A stretch of DNA of 64,000 nt from Plantago elongata (GCA_036897095.1 JAYMSP010000242.1:1-64000), one strand, 5' to 3'. Shown: positions 34,291 through 47,356, counted from the first letter of the stretch. Notes: generated by a model from the letters alone, not told the origin. Numbers and translations: made by a program.

Positions 34291-35348
34291 GTAAATTCTT
34301 TGTGTAACTGAATCCGCTTCGACTATTCTTTCTTGTTAGGTTAACTTTTGTTTTTTAGTATTCGAAACTCGAAAGTGTAGTAAAGGAATGATTTTTATAC
34401 TCAGCCCAGCTCGTAAAAGCCAGTGTTAGTTTTTGCTTAATTGGACTTATAGTACCAAGAATAATAGTACTGAGCTATAGAATTCTCTGATTTGCTTTAG
34501 GTTAGTTATACTGTGTTAAAAAAATTGCTTCTTTGGCTGAATTTCTCAAGTCCCAATTTGGTGATCAAGCTGACCCTCTATGGTGTATTGCTTCAACATT
34601 ACATTCCCAAGTTGGAATCTTTATGAACAGATGACAGATTGTTTATACACTTTAGCTTTAAGCAATTTCATGTTCTTGGCTTTTCTTTTTTAACTGTTTG
34701 TCTCTATATTGTTGTACACTATAGCTTCATCAAGAACATAATGTTTATGGTTAGTTTGTTGCTTTGAAGTTCGGATTGCGTGTTAATTTGTATACATGTC
34801 TATACTGAATTCCGCGTCTTATCTTCCTTACTTTATTCTAGTTTAGATTTGGGTAATGACCACCCATTGCCAAGCACCCAGGCCTAATGTCATTTAACTC
34901 GATTATTGTGTTAAGTTTTAACCAGTTAGTTCTACTCAATAATTATGCAATTGCCATATTTAATTCGGAAAACCGGAACCCAACAGTAAGTTTCTTTATC
35001 TAGAACCATAAAGATCCTAACTTCATGTGCTATATATGCTTCTCAGTTCCTTAAAAATCAGTTCTTGACAGCTTCTTTATAGATTTCATGAATTTTATGG
35101 GAGTTGGTTTTATCTTACTTAGGCACAAAAGTGGAGGTTTAGTAGATGGTTTTATTTGCATTTGTAGTTTAAACGTCTGTAATGATATGACCTGCAAATT
35201 AATATTCAGAAAACAATATTTGTGCACATTGATTGAACTCTTGTAGTGATACTATTTGGTTCTGAGAATTTAGATAAAGATTAATGTGCTTCCTCCCCTG
35301 ATTAGGTTAAAAATATCAAAGATCTCATAATCAATAAGAGGGGAAATA

Positions 35349-38300
35349 ATGTTTTTCCACATAGTTTTGGAGCGTAACATGCAGCTGCATCCCCGCCATT
35401 TTGGACGGGATCTTCGTGATAAGCTTGTCGCAAAGCTTATGAAGGATGTAGAGGGAACCTGCAGGTGCAGTGTATTCCGGTTATCCTTAATTTTAGTGTT
35501 TTATTTCTGGATACCTGAAGTCACGATCTCAGGGTTTTATAAGATCATGTTGTCTTTGCCAGTGGGCGCCATGGGTTTATTGTGGCAATAACTGGGATTG
35601 AAAATGTTGGGAAAGGGCTGATTCGTGATGGTACTGGATTTGTTACTTTTCCAATCAAGTACCAGTGTGTTGTGTTTCGGCCATTCAAGGGAGAGATTCT
35701 CGAAGCAGTTGTGACAATGGTTAACAAGGTTACCTTTTTAGTTTCCTTCCATTTTATTGGAATATTTGATCGTATCTTTTATGGTACTTACAAATACATG
35801 TGAAATTGCTGCAGATGGGATTCTTTGCTGAAGCAGGACCAGTCCAGATCTTTGTGTCCAATCATGTGAGTGGTTTGTTTCATTATCCTCTCAAACTACT
35901 AAGGAAATTTTAGCAACGATCCTTATTTATTTGAATGCTATCATGTAACTATATTGTTTGCTAATCTATTGTATAGACTATAGAATGTGTAGACAATAAA
36001 TGTTTTTTATTCTGATACCGATTTTAGGAGTTTCTGGTGTAAAGCTATCTCTCTTTGGGGTTTTGCTTATTATCTTTAGATTTTTCAACAGGAAATTTAC
36101 ACAAACACTCCAAGTACACATAGACCGATTCGTAATAACAGATATAAAAATGTAATATTAACTTCAAAGAACTTGTTTAAAGAAACAAAATGATAAAAGA
36201 GGAAAACTAGAGACTATTCCTGTTGAGGCTTTGGCACGGCCATGCACTGGCGGTAGCAGTGTATTATTCTTTTGTATAAATTCCTTCTTTTCAATTTATA
36301 TATTCTGACTGATCAAGGCAGCATTTTACCATTATTTGATATAGGTAGGGTTCTGTCTAGGTTGATCGCCTGACTCCATTAAATATTTCGAATTTGAAGT
36401 CCCTTGATTGTCTTATGTGCGTGTGAAATTAAAAGAATAATGTCACTCAGCCATGCCATTGATGGGAAAGGTTGCGGTAGTCAAATTTTATCTGTTCCAA
36501 TGTTTGTTACTGGATATTGTTTTATAGCTGGTTTAACGGAACCCACCAATAGTGAAGCGGAATCTTTAAATCCCATGAAGGTGGGTGGGTGCTACACTCT
36601 TCATTGATAAGTGGCCAAATTTGTCTTTTTAGCTGTGATTGATGTGGCATACCGTGTAGTTTTTAGATTTTTGGCAAGGGTTTCTTGGTGAAGATTCGAT
36701 CTGCTACATGTTTGTCCTCTTAAACAACAATATCTCATGCAGATTGTATGATTTAATTTTCATATATGTAGGAATGTGATTTCCAAACTTCAGCATTTCA
36801 TCTTCATAAATTTTGTTTCTCCCTGTAGTATCCATTAGCTGACGCATCCATTTTCTCTTTGTAGTTGATACCGGATGATATGGAGTTTCAAACAGGAGAT
36901 GTGCCTCATTACACAACATCGGATGGATCTGTATGTCGTCTCTTCTCTGTGTTTCATGATGCTCATACACAAGGTTTCAAGTGCATAATGACAATTGATT
37001 ATTGGATTGTCCACAGGTGAAAATTCAGAAAGATAGTGAAGTTAGGTTGAAGATCATTGGAACCCGAGTTGACGCCACAGAAATCGTATGTGAAGTTGAA
37101 CAATATTTACGTTTATTTAAATTAAGTATTGATTAGTTTGATTGTCATTATCTGATTATATTAATTGCCTAGAAGCGCCTTAAATTTACTGTGGTTTTGT
37201 CAAATTTCTCCAAAAAAAGATTTACTGTTTTGAAATAATTTGTCTTCAAAAATTTGTCTTTACTTTTTCTTGAATCATTTCCTTTAACAAAGTGATTTTG
37301 AAGGTAGCTAACCTGCTTGTATAAGCTGCAATTGTTTTTGATAGAATTCAGATCTAGTACGACTGAGTTACCACTGTTGTGAACTCTAAATGGATCCCGA
37401 TTCTATTAATTTTGCAATACTAAAAGCATCTAATGCAGCAGGTTCAAGCTTTTGTTTCATTTATATTCTATGCTTACAATTTTCTTTTCTAGCTGGAGTT
37501 TCTTGAGCTCCCATGTGATTCTCCTGGTTGATATGCTCAGTGTTTGTCCCTATTTGAAGTCTGTTATACCATCCTTTTCTAATTTTGCATGATGGCTAAC
37601 AAAAGAATGATTTGCTGGTATTATGCCATTGCCACCTATGAAACCTGCAACTTTACCATCCGTTTCAGATTTGGAAAAAACCAGAAAAGGTATCCTAAGT
37701 TGTTACATTTCCGAAAAAGTTACCTTTGGTTGTTACTGCGCAATTTTGGTACCTCGTGACATGTGGCAGCTTAATTACGTGACACATGTCACATTAAAAT
37801 TTTAAAATTTTAATGGGTGAAATCGGAAATAAAATAAATTTTAAATTTCACCACATAATTTTTAATTATTATAAATCAACACTATTTTGTAAAATCAACA
37901 AAATAAGGTTAAAAGAAAAGACGAAAGTGGGGAAAAAATTAATTTTAAATTACAAAAATATATATAAAAATTCTGAAAATTGATAAATTATAATTTTAAA
38001 TTAAATTTGTATCGTTGAAAAATAAATAAAAAATAAAAATAATTAAACTAAAAAAGGGAGGACACGTGTCACTCTCTCGTAATTTATAGGTATAAATTGT
38101 AAAATATAATTCAAAAATATAAAAAAATATTTCACATTTTATTACATATAAAATAAATAAATAAATTTAAAAATTAAAAAACGCAAATTGCTACAATAAA
38201 CTTTTCAATTGGGTTTTTGAATTTCGTAAGTGATTTATTTTTTTATTTTTTTATAAATTGTTTTCAATAGAAATATATTTTACATGTGTAATTTAGTAAT

Positions 38301-38852
38301 ATTGTTAAAATTTAGGATCTATTTGCAATTAATAATGACGATCGTATTTACATTTAGGTTCACCGTATTTATGTATTTTTTTTATGTGACACATGTCATG
38401 CAGTTAAACTCCCACGTGTCACGAGGTACCTAAATTGGACACAATGTCAATTTATGGTACCAAAATCGGACGGTAACAACCAAAGATACCTTTTTTGGAA
38501 ATGTCACAACTTAGGGTCCTTTTTCGGATTTTTTCCGTTTCAGATTCATAATTTGTTTTATTATTCCTTGTGTTACGCACTGTGCGTCTGTGCCTCCATA
38601 TGCTGTTGACGGCTGTTCTACTGCACCGCTTTTGCGACTCTCTTTTGTCAAACTTCCTTTGATTTCATTATTGATATCAAGAGAATGAATTACATGCAGA
38701 GTGTTCAGCATCCATTTCAATCATTCGGTTTATTTTGATTTATCACCCTAGCAGCACATGTTCTAATACTCGGTTTGCATCTGCAGTTCTGTATTGGGAC
38801 CATAAAGGATGACTTTCTGGGTGTCATCAGTGATCCTGGTGCAGCAGCATGA
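35349..38852 (+). CDS. NRPB7: RNA polymerase II subunit 7 (RPB7)
   Basis: Six coding exons join in phase into 177 residues: 35349-35464, 35563-35728, 35815-35865, 36865-36930, 37017-37085 and 38787-38852. The protein starts MFFHIVLERNMQLHPRHFG, continues LMKDVEGTCSGRHGFIVAIT and GLIRDGTGFVTFPIKYQC, has MGFFAEAGPVQIFVSNHLIP, and ends FLGVISDPGAAA. This is nearly colinear with plant NRPB7 as I know it: an N-terminal RNP-like half and a C-terminal S1/OB half. With RPB4 it forms the Pol II stalk that contacts emerging RNA. A probable noncoding first exon ends at 34290, with a 1.0-kb leader intron (34291-35305). The last intron (1.7 kb) contains a MITE. Confidence 0.96.
37672..38536. mobile_element. 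Mutator-like MITE in the last NRPB7 intron
   Basis: An 865-bp noncoding insertion between direct repeats GTTTCAGATT at 37662-37671 and 38537-38546. Its arms are long, well-matched inverted repeats of about 120 bp. Left landmarks are GGAAAAAACCAGAAAAGG, CTAAGTTGTTACATTTCC, GGTTGTTAC and GGTACCTCGTGACA; the right arm shows the inverse of each. The interior is very AT-rich. The repeat length and long arms fit Mutator-like elements. A related but distinct element lies at 48660-49456. Confidence 0.75.
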
Positions 38853-38859
38853 GGATTTT

Positions 38860-40290
38860 GAAGGTGATATATTAGTAAAAAATTGTTTTCAGAGTGTTCG
38901 TATTGCTATGGAACTGATTTAACCTGTGGAGAAAGGGTTACTACTAGGCTCTCACTGTTCCAAAGGCATTGATTGGTTCATCTGTGTACTTCATAAATTT
39001 CACATTGCAGCTCTAACCTCTAATGCGTTTCGGGTAAATTTAACATGTAATTGGACGTTTTCATGCATCGCCTGGTAGTTAAGATTTTATTATCTGAGCT
39101 TTCATTTAAAACTCAAACGTAAAAAATTGATAAATATTCATTATTTGCAATACACACATCACCTTACTCTCAAAAAAATAAAAAATAAAAATACAAATCA
39201 CATAAGAGTGTGAGCACGAAAGTGTTAAGGGGCTGTTTGTCAAGCAATTGTAATCGGTCCATTTGGCTCGATGAACATTGATTTGGTCTAAAATACATTT
39301 TAAATATCTCCATTTTAATTTCATTTCAAAAATAATTTCATCAAAATCAATTTAAATTTTATACCAATCAGCTCCTTATTTTAAAATTACAAGTGTGATT
39401 GGCATTAGAGCGTACCTGGATTAGAGTACCTGGATTAGACCTGACCAAACTCAATTGCAAGCTGAAAACCGAAACAAAAATCCGGTAGTTGAAGGACTCC
39501 GATCCGATCGTAATCGGCTCCTTCGACGGTTAAGGTTGATGTTTATTTTAAACTGTCAACCATGATTCTAATTGATGGTTAACCGGTGGTTAACTAAACA
39601 TAGTTGTTCTTTGAACCTCTTACTAGAATGTCATTAATACAACTAAATAAATAATGAAATAGTAGTTTGAAGAACATATATACAGCGTCCAACTTTTTCC
39701 AACCAAGTTGGGTTATTTTCATTGTCCATCCGTTCCTTTACCTTTCACTTGGTTAAAATTGTGTATATTTTTCTATTCAAATAACAAGTCACCAAACACT
39801 AATGCGTTAACTCTGTGTTGCCCATAAAACGGAAATTGCTATAATTTTCATGCACTGTATTACAATGCCTACAAGAATAGACATTAATATAAAAATAATT
39901 AGGTGCGATTGTTCGAATGCATAATGAAACATGTACTAATCGAATATAAAATGTAGATAACATAATGCATTTAAAACATTGATGGTTTAATTAATTATAA
40001 TTAAAGCAAAGACGAGTACACACAAACATTACAAAAGTGTTAATAGTATTTAGTTTAAATATACTAAGATTATGCACAACTTATTAGGATATATGCGCAA
40101 ACGAAACATACTTAGAATATATGCACAACATACCTCGTTCACATACTCTTGTGGTGTAACACCAGACATGATCACGGGGATGATCATCCACAATGGACAT
40201 AATTAATATGTTTACCTGTTTGTAAAACGAATTATAAAAATCTTGAAATAAAACTTGTTGTTCTTTTATTTTTATGTGGGTTTTTTTTTT
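38860..40290. other. NRPB7 3' UTR and spacer leading into the tandem array
   Basis: The first 200 bases likely hold the NRPB7 3' UTR. From about 39690 the sequence resembles array exon 3 (GGGTTATTTTCATTGTCCA) in decayed form. No intact gene is seen. Confidence 0.45.
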
Positions 40291-40297
40291 TCACCAT
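39690..40297 (-). pseudogene. array unit D, fragmentary copy of the small gene
   Basis: Only two parts are recognisable: a piece like exon 3 (39700-39830, with GGGTTATTTTCATTGTCCA and AAGTCACCAAACACT) and the start-codon region near 40297. Exons 2 and 4 are not found. A 5'-truncated SINE lies just beyond it. Confidence 0.5.
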
Positions 40298-40396
40298 TGA
40301 TCAGAATCCAGAAAACTTCTCAAGAAACTGTTAAATTTTGGACAAGTGAATGCAGGTGAGAAATGAGAATGAGAAAAAAATATTAATTAATTCTGA

Positions 40397-40448
40397 TTTT
40401 TTTTTAAATGGCTAAAGAGTGACTCGTACCCCCGACCTATTTGTTGAA
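40397..40448 (-). mobile_element. tRNA-derived SINE, 5'-truncated copy 2
   Basis: A 52-bp fragment matches the 3' part of the SINE at 28734 (minus strand: B-box region GGGGGTACGAGTCAC then GCCATTT and an A-run). It is flanked by perfect 12-bp duplications AATTAATTCTGA at 40385-40396 and 40449-40460. A 5' truncation with an intact target duplication is typical of LINE-driven retroposition. Confidence 0.7.
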
Positions 40449-41067
40449 AATTAATTCTGAATGATATAAACTATATCTTCTTTGCAATATACATAATACA
40501 ACATGGCATAAGAGTTTTGTTTTTTCTCTAGTTGTAAAATAGTGGGTTGGTAAAATAATTTTTTAATAAATCGTTACAACTTTAATCACAAATTAAAGAA
40601 AAATAATTTAATTATTAAATTTCGAATATAATTATGGGACCCAATAATTATTATGTGTGTATTAATCAAAAAGAGAAGACTAAATTTATTCTATGCTTAA
40701 ACAAATTGCACTTCATTTTCTTACTTATTTTTTCGAATACCAAGAATGATTTGTAAGCTTTACGACTAATTTTTTCAAATTCTGATAATAATGGTAAACT
40801 TTATTACATATATGCACGTGATATATGACACCCGGCCCTTTCAAGTGAATTGGTTTGGAGCTTGATATACAAACTTCCTTGTGTTTGGATTCCTCCTTCT
40901 AGATCCACCGACTTCATTAATTAGCTTGATCAATGATTCGTGTCTTATTTCTTGACAGTATATTGCGACCAATACTTTTTGCTAGCTCTAGTTATAGAAA
41001 TATATATGATATCATTCCAATATATATAGTACTTACATTTGATTTTAACAAACATGAAGTTCACATT

Positions 41068-41297
41068 GATCTTTAAAATATGCGGAAGTTGCACAATTAT
41101 TACCGTGCTTGACAAAAGAATTTAGATTCTAATGATGTTTTGTAAATCATGCATGTGCAAAAGTTGAACTTGCTCAGGTTCTAGTAGCTAATGCTAGCAC
41201 ACAATTTCTTGATTGTGTGGCACAAGCAAATCTAAGATAAATTCCTTATTTGATTTCGAGTTACGTACATTCAATGTCTCATAAATTGCACGATTAA
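41068..41297 (-). pseudogene. FMO last-exon relic in array unit A
   Basis: Resembles the end of the FMO gene at 54170-54390 in order and orientation. Shared words include GTTGAACTTGCTCAGG (54.25 kb: GTAGAAGTTGCTCAGG), AGCTAATGCT, TCTTGAT.TGTGTGGCACAAGC and GTTACGTACATTCAATGTCT (54.34 kb: GTTACATCCAATATCT). It is too decayed to code and continues weakly to the left. Equivalent relics lie in units B and C. Confidence 0.6.
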
Positions 41298-41579
41298 CGG
41301 GAAGTGATTGTAGGAAAGACTTGCTTGTAAAGTGTGTATGCAACATGCCAATATTCTTAGGTGTATAGAGAAATATGCAGGTTTATAATATCAAGTGTCA
41401 ATACATAGAATATTATAAACAATATTGTATTTGTTTGCGACCGCAAACAATAATAAATTTTCATAATGTATAAGAAGGTTTCTCAGGCATATATATAAAC
41501 TACAAGAAATATCTTTTTGAACAATATCTAAAGCAAGATATTTTAGCAACTTTCAAACCCATCAATTATGGATTAGTTG

Positions 41580-42717
41580 TCATACACGACGGTAAATCTC
41601 TCCGTATAGAATAAAGGTAGCCACCTCATTCCAAGAGTGCATATTACGTTTCATTTTTGGATGCCTAAAAAGCTCCAAAAACAAAGTGTTTAGAATAATT
41701 CATGAAAAATATCAACATGCATTTCATTAACACAACCAAATAAAGAATTAATTAAATAGTAGTTAGAAGAGCACATACCGCCTCTAACCTTCCACAACCA
41801 CGTTAGGTTATTTTCATTCTCCACATATCCCCTAACCTTTCAATCAGGTTAAGACTGTATATATTTTTTGATTCGAGTAATAAGTCACCAAACACTTGAA
41901 CTCGTGGTGGCTCATTCAGTTAAATATGTTTTGCGCTAACTCTGCGTTGTCCATTAACCAATTGTGTACTGAGCATGTGATGTGAAATTAGACCTTTGTA
42001 GTCCTGCAAGTAAAAAATTAATAAAACGACACCAAAAACAAAAATGGAGTATTTTAAAAACTGTGCAACTATATATAAATAAATATTGATTTGAGCATAG
42101 TAAAATAATAAATTAACTAAAAAATACTTTCTATAAGTATAGTAAAGAAGATAAATCACCATTTCCAAGATCATCATTTCGTTTGCCGACTTGTCATATT
42201 TAAAAAGTTTAAATGTGACATATCCAATGTTGCAAATGATGTACTTGATTCTAGGCCTTTTAGCCTTGGTGCAGTTGAAATAGTGGGCCCAGAAACCTGC
42301 AAAGTCATGTGAAAATGGTTCTTCTTTGCATTAAATCTAAGTTGCTTTGGTTTTCATGTATTGTATTAGAATGGCTAGTTACAAGAATAGACATTAATAG
42401 AAATATAACTGAAAAATATTTATGTGTGATTGTTCAAATGCATAATGAAACATGTACTAGTGAAATACATAGATAACACAATGCATTCAAAACATTGATG
42501 ATTTAATTATATATAAAAGCAAATACGAAACACAAAAATCATATAAATGTTAATTGTATTTAGTTCAATTATACAAAGATTATGCACAACATACTAGGAT
42601 ACATGCAAAATATTTGCACAACATACTAGGATATTTGTGCAATATATGTTGAATACTGAAAAAGAAAATCATTGTTCTTAGATTCTGCTCTGGGGTTATA
42701 TTTCCGTTGTTCGCCAT
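41580..42717 (-). pseudogene. array unit A, decayed copy of the small MBD-like gene
   Basis: All four exons are recognisable: start MANNGNITPEQN at 42717-42682, exon 2 at about 42300-42166, exon 3 at about 42005-41785 and exon 4 near 41680-41580. The exon 1 donor reads CT instead of GT. Exon 2 has lost one base in the ACCAAAGG run compared with unit B, shifting the frame. Exon 3 has TAA after SAKHI. It therefore looks dead. The order and spacing match unit B. Confidence 0.65.
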
Positions 42718-43419
42718 TGATCGAAATTCAGAAAACTTCTCAAGAAATTGTTGAATTTTGGACAAGTGAATGTTGGTGAGATGAGAATGAAGATAATTAG
42801 TTTGGAATGAGATATATCTTCTTCGCTATATATAGTATAGGTAACATGGGATACGATTTTTATTTTTTCTTTCTAGTTGTAGATTAGTAGAGTTTGGTAA
42901 AAGGATATTGTAATAAATTATCACAAATTGAATAAAAAATTAAAAAAAAGGTAATTTAATTATGAAATTTTGAATATAATTATGAGACCCAATAATTATT
43001 ATATAGGAGTATGTGTATTGACCAAAAAGACAGTACTAAATTTATTCTATGCTTAAACAAATTGCACTTTATTTTCTTACATATTTTTTCGAATACCAAG
43101 AATGATTTGTAAGCTTTATGACTTAGTGTTTTAAATTCTGATAATAATGGTGAACTTTATTATATATATGCGCGTACTATATGAGACACCCGGCCCTTTT
43201 AAGTGAATTGATTTGGAGTTTGATATACAAACTTCCTTGTGTTTGGATTCCTCCTTCGAGATCCACCGACTTCATTAATTAGTGTGATCAATGTTTAGTA
43301 TCTTATTTTCTTGACAGTATATTGCGACCAATCAATTTTGCTAGCTCTAGTTATAGAAATATTTATAATATCATTCCAATATATATAGTAGTTAAATTTG
43401 ATTTAACGAAAATGAAGTT

Positions 43420-43645
43420 CACATTGATCTTTAAAATCTATGAAAGTTGTACAACTATTACCGTGCTTAACAAAATAATTTAGATTCTACTAAATTTTTG
43501 TAACTCACGTGTAAAAGATGAATTTGCTCTAGATCTAGTAGCTAATGCTAGCACACAATTTCTTGATTGTATGGCACAAGCAAATCTAAGTTAAATTCCT
43601 TGTTTGATCTCGAGTTACGTACATCCAATTAATTCTAATAAATTG
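43420..43645 (-). pseudogene. FMO last-exon relic in array unit B
   Basis: Same relation to the FMO tail at 54170-54390 as in unit A, with AGCTAATGCTAGCACACAAT, TTGTATGGCACAAGC and GTTACGTACATCCAATT. It lies about 300 bases 3' of the intact small gene of this unit, in the same orientation. Confidence 0.6.
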
Positions 43646-43938
43646 CACGATTAATAGAAAGCTGTTGTAGGGAAGTCTTGTATGTAAGGTGTATATTCAA
43701 CATGTCAATAATCTTAGTTGTATAGAAAAATATGCAGGTTTATAATATCAAGTATCAATATATATATAATATTATAAACAATATTGTATTTGTTTGTGAC
43801 CGCAAACAATAATAAATTTTTAATAATGCATACAAGGTTTCTCAGGCATATATATAAAATACAAGAAATATCATTTTGAACAATATCTAAACAAAGATGT
43901 TTTAGCAACTTTCAAACCCATCAATTATGAATAAGTTG

Positions 43939-45007
43939 TCATACACGACGGTAAACCTCCCCGTATAGAATAAAGGTAGCCACCTCATTCCAAGATCGCA
44001 TATTCCGCTTCATTTTTGGATGCCTAAAAAGCTGCAAAAACAACGTGTTTAGAATAATTCATGAAAAATATCAACATGTATGTCATTAACACAACCAAAT
44101 AAAGAATTAATTAAAAAGTAGTTAGAAGAGCACATACTGCCTCCAACCTTCCACAACCACGTTGGGTTATTTTCATTGTCCACATATCCCCTAACCTTTC
44201 ACTCAGGTTAAGATTGTATATATTTTTTGATTCGAGTAATAAGTCACCAAACACTTGAACTCGTGGTGGTTCATTCAATTTAATATGTTTTGCGCTAACT
44301 CTGCGTTGTCCATTGACCAGTTGAGTACTGAGTATGTGATGCGAAACTAGACCTTTGTGATCCTGTAAGTAAATAATCAAAAAACGACAAAAAAAAGGAG
44401 TATTTTAAAAAGTGTGGAACTATATATATAAAAATATTGATTTTAGCATATTAAAATAATAAATTGACAACAAAATATTTTCTATAAGTATAGTAAAGAA
44501 GATAAATCACCATTTCCAAGATCATCATCTCGTTTGCTGACTCGACATATTTAAAAAGTTTAAATGTGATGTATCCAATGTTGCAAATGATGTACTTGAT
44601 TCTAGGTTGTTTAGCCTTTGGTACATTTGAAATAGTGGGCCCTGAAACCTGCAAAGTCATGTGAAAATGTTTATTCTTTGCATTAAATCTATGTTGCTTT
44701 AGTTTTCATGTACCATATTAGAATGTTCAAATGCATAATGAACATGTACTAGTGGAATACATAGATAACATTATACATTCAAAACATTGATGATTTAATT
44801 AAATATAAAAGCAAATAAGAAACACAAACAAATATAAATGTTAGTTGTATTTAGCTTAAATGCACAAATATTACGCACAACATACTAGGATACATGCAAA
44901 ATATTTGCACAACATACTAGGATATTTGCGCAATATATTTTGAATACTGAAAATAAAATCGTTGTTCTTACATTCTGCTCTGGGATTATATTTTCGTTGT
45001 TCGCCAT
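43939..45007 (-). CDS. small four-exon gene of unknown function with MBD-like C-terminus (array unit B)
   Basis: Four exons join in phase 0 into 163 residues: 45007-44972, 44648-44511, 44362-44138 and 44031-43939. Exon 1 encodes MANNENIIPEQN. Exon 2 has ISNVPKAKQPRIKYIICNIG and exon 3 SAKHIKLNEPPRVQVFGDLL. The last 50 residues (RLGDMWTMKITQRGCGRLEA, then FRHPKMKRNMRSWNEVATFI and YGE) resemble a plant methyl-CpG-binding domain: a Trp at the start, an R.(S)G turn, and P..KK..RS.NE....FI near the end. I see no signal peptide or membrane span. By analogy the protein may be nuclear; DNA binding is inference. It is the only unit in the array with all four exons open and normal splice sites. Confidence 0.6.
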
Positions 45008-45714
45008 TGATCGAAATTCCGAAAACTTCTCAAGAAATTATTGAATTTTGGACAAATGAATGCTGGTGAGATGAGAATGAAGATAATTAGTTTGGAATGA
45101 GATATATCTTCTTCACAATATATAATATATGTAACATGGGATAAGATTTTTATTTTTTCTTTCTAGTTGTAAATTAGTAGAGTTTGGTAAAAGGATTTTG
45201 TAATAAATTGTCACGACTTCTATAAAAAATTGTAGAAAAGGTAATTTAATTATGAAATTTTGAATATAATTATGAGATCCAATAAATATTATATAGGAGT
45301 ATATGTATTGACCAAAAAGACAAGACTAAATTTATTCTATGCTTAAACAAATTTTATTCTATTTTCTTACATATTTTTTCGAATGCCAAGAATGATTTGT
45401 AAGCTTTATGGCTAATTTTTTCAAATTCTGATAATAATGATAAACTTTATTATATATATGCGCATAATATATGAGACACCCGGCCCTTTCAAGTGAATTG
45501 GTTTGGAGCTTGATATACAAGCTTCCTTGTGTTTGGATTCCTCCTTCAATCCACCGCCTTCATTAATTAGCGTGATCAATGATTAGTGTCTTATTTTGTT
45601 GACAATATATTGCGACCAATTATTTTTGGTAGCTCTAGTTATAGAAATATATATAATATGATTCCAATATATATAGTACTTACATTTGATTTTAACGAAC
45701 ATGAAGTTCACATT

Positions 45715-45945
45715 GATCTTTAAAATCTACGAAAGTGGCACAATTATAACCGTGCTTGACAAAAGAATCTAGATTCTAATGAATTTTTGTAAATCATGTG
45801 TAAAAGTCGAACTTAGTCAGGATCTAGTAGCTAATGCTAGCATACAATTTCTTGATTGTGTGGCACAATCAAATCTAAAATAAATTCCTTGTTTGATCTC
45901 GAGTTACGTACATTCAATGTCTAATAAATTACACGATTAATGGAA
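45715..45945 (-). pseudogene. FMO last-exon relic in array unit C
   Basis: Third relic of the FMO 3' end, with CAGGATCTAGTAGCTAATG, TTGATTGTGTGGCACAA and GTTACGTACATTCAATGTCT in the same order and orientation as at 54240-54360. Confidence 0.6.
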
Positions 45946-46222
45946 AGCGATTGTAGAAAAGTCTTGTATGTAAAGTGTATATGCAACATGCCAATATTCA
46001 TAGGTATATAGAGAAATATGTAGGTTTATAATATCAACTGTCAATATATAGAATATTACAAACAATATTGTATTTGTTTGCGACTACAAACAATAATAAA
46101 TTTTCATAATGTATAAGAAGGTTTCTCAGGCATATATATAAAATACAAGAAATATCATTTTGAACAATATCTAAAGCAAGATGTTTCAGCAACTTTTAAA
46201 CCCATCAATTATGGATCAGTTG

Positions 46223-47356
46223 TCATTCACGACTGTAAATCTCTCCGTATAGAATAAAAGTAGCCACCTTATTCCAAGAGCGCACATTCCGTTTCATTTT
46301 TGGATGCCTAAAAAGCTGCAAAATAAAGTGTTTAAAGTAATTCATGAAAAATATCAACATGCATGCATGTCATTAACACAACCAAACAAAGAATTAATTA
46401 AATAGTATTTAGAAGAGCACATACCGCCTCCAACCTTCCACAACCACGTTGGGTTATTTTCATTGTACACATATCCCCTAACCTGTCACTCAGGTTAAAA
46501 TTGTATATATTTGATTCGAGTAATAAGTCACTAAACACTTAAACTCGTGGTGGCTCATTTAGTTTAATATGTTTTGCGCTAACTGTGTTGTCAATTAACC
46601 AGTTGAGTATTGAGCATGTGATGCGAAACTAGACCTTTGTAGTCCTGTAAGTAAAAAATTAATAAAACGACACCAAAAATATAAATGGAGTATTTTAAAA
46701 AGTGTGGAACTATATATATAAAAATATTGATTTGAGCATAGTAATATAATAAATTGACTACAAAATAGTTTCTATAAGTATAGTAAAGAAGATAAATCAC
46801 CATTTCCAAGATCATCACCTCGTTTGCCGACTCGTCATTTTTAAAAAGTTTAAATATGACATATTCAATGTTGCAAATGATGTACTTGATCTTAGGCTTT
46901 TTAGACTTTGGTACGTTTGAAATAGTGGCCCTAAAACCTGCAAAGTCATGTGAAAATGTTTATTCTTTGCATTAAATCTAAGTTGCTTTAGTTTTTATGT
47001 ACAATATTAGAATGGCTAGCTACAAGTATAGACATTAACAGATACATAACCGAAATTTTTTTATGTGTGATTGTTTAAATGCATAATGAATCATGTACTA
47101 GTGGAATACATAGATAACATAATGCATTCAAAACATTGATGATTTAATTAACTATAAAAGTAAATACGAAACAAACAACATATAAATGTTAATTGTATTT
47201 TGTTCAAATATACAAAGATTATGCACAACATACTAGGATACATGCGAAATATTTGCACAACATACTAGGATATTTGTGCAATATATGTTGCATACTGAAA
47301 ATGAATATCGTTGTTGTTACATTATGCTCTGGTGTTATATTTTCGTTGTTCACCAT
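46223..47356 (-). pseudogene. array unit C, decayed copy of the small MBD-like gene
   Basis: Exon order matches unit B: exon 1 start at 47356 (MVNNENITPEHN, good GT donor), exon 2 near 46938-46801, exon 3 near 46650-46425 and exon 4 near 46318-46223. Exon 2 has lost a C in the GGGCCC run, shifting the frame. Exon 3 reads LVN then TGA and has a further small deletion. Exon 4 is still well conserved (HPKMKRNVRSWNKVATFILY). Confidence 0.65.

Noticed and set aside
41920-42177. 85-codon frame starting MMILEMV
   Set aside because: Reads through an intron between exons 2 and 3 of the array gene. The hydrophobic stretch is translated intron, not a membrane protein.
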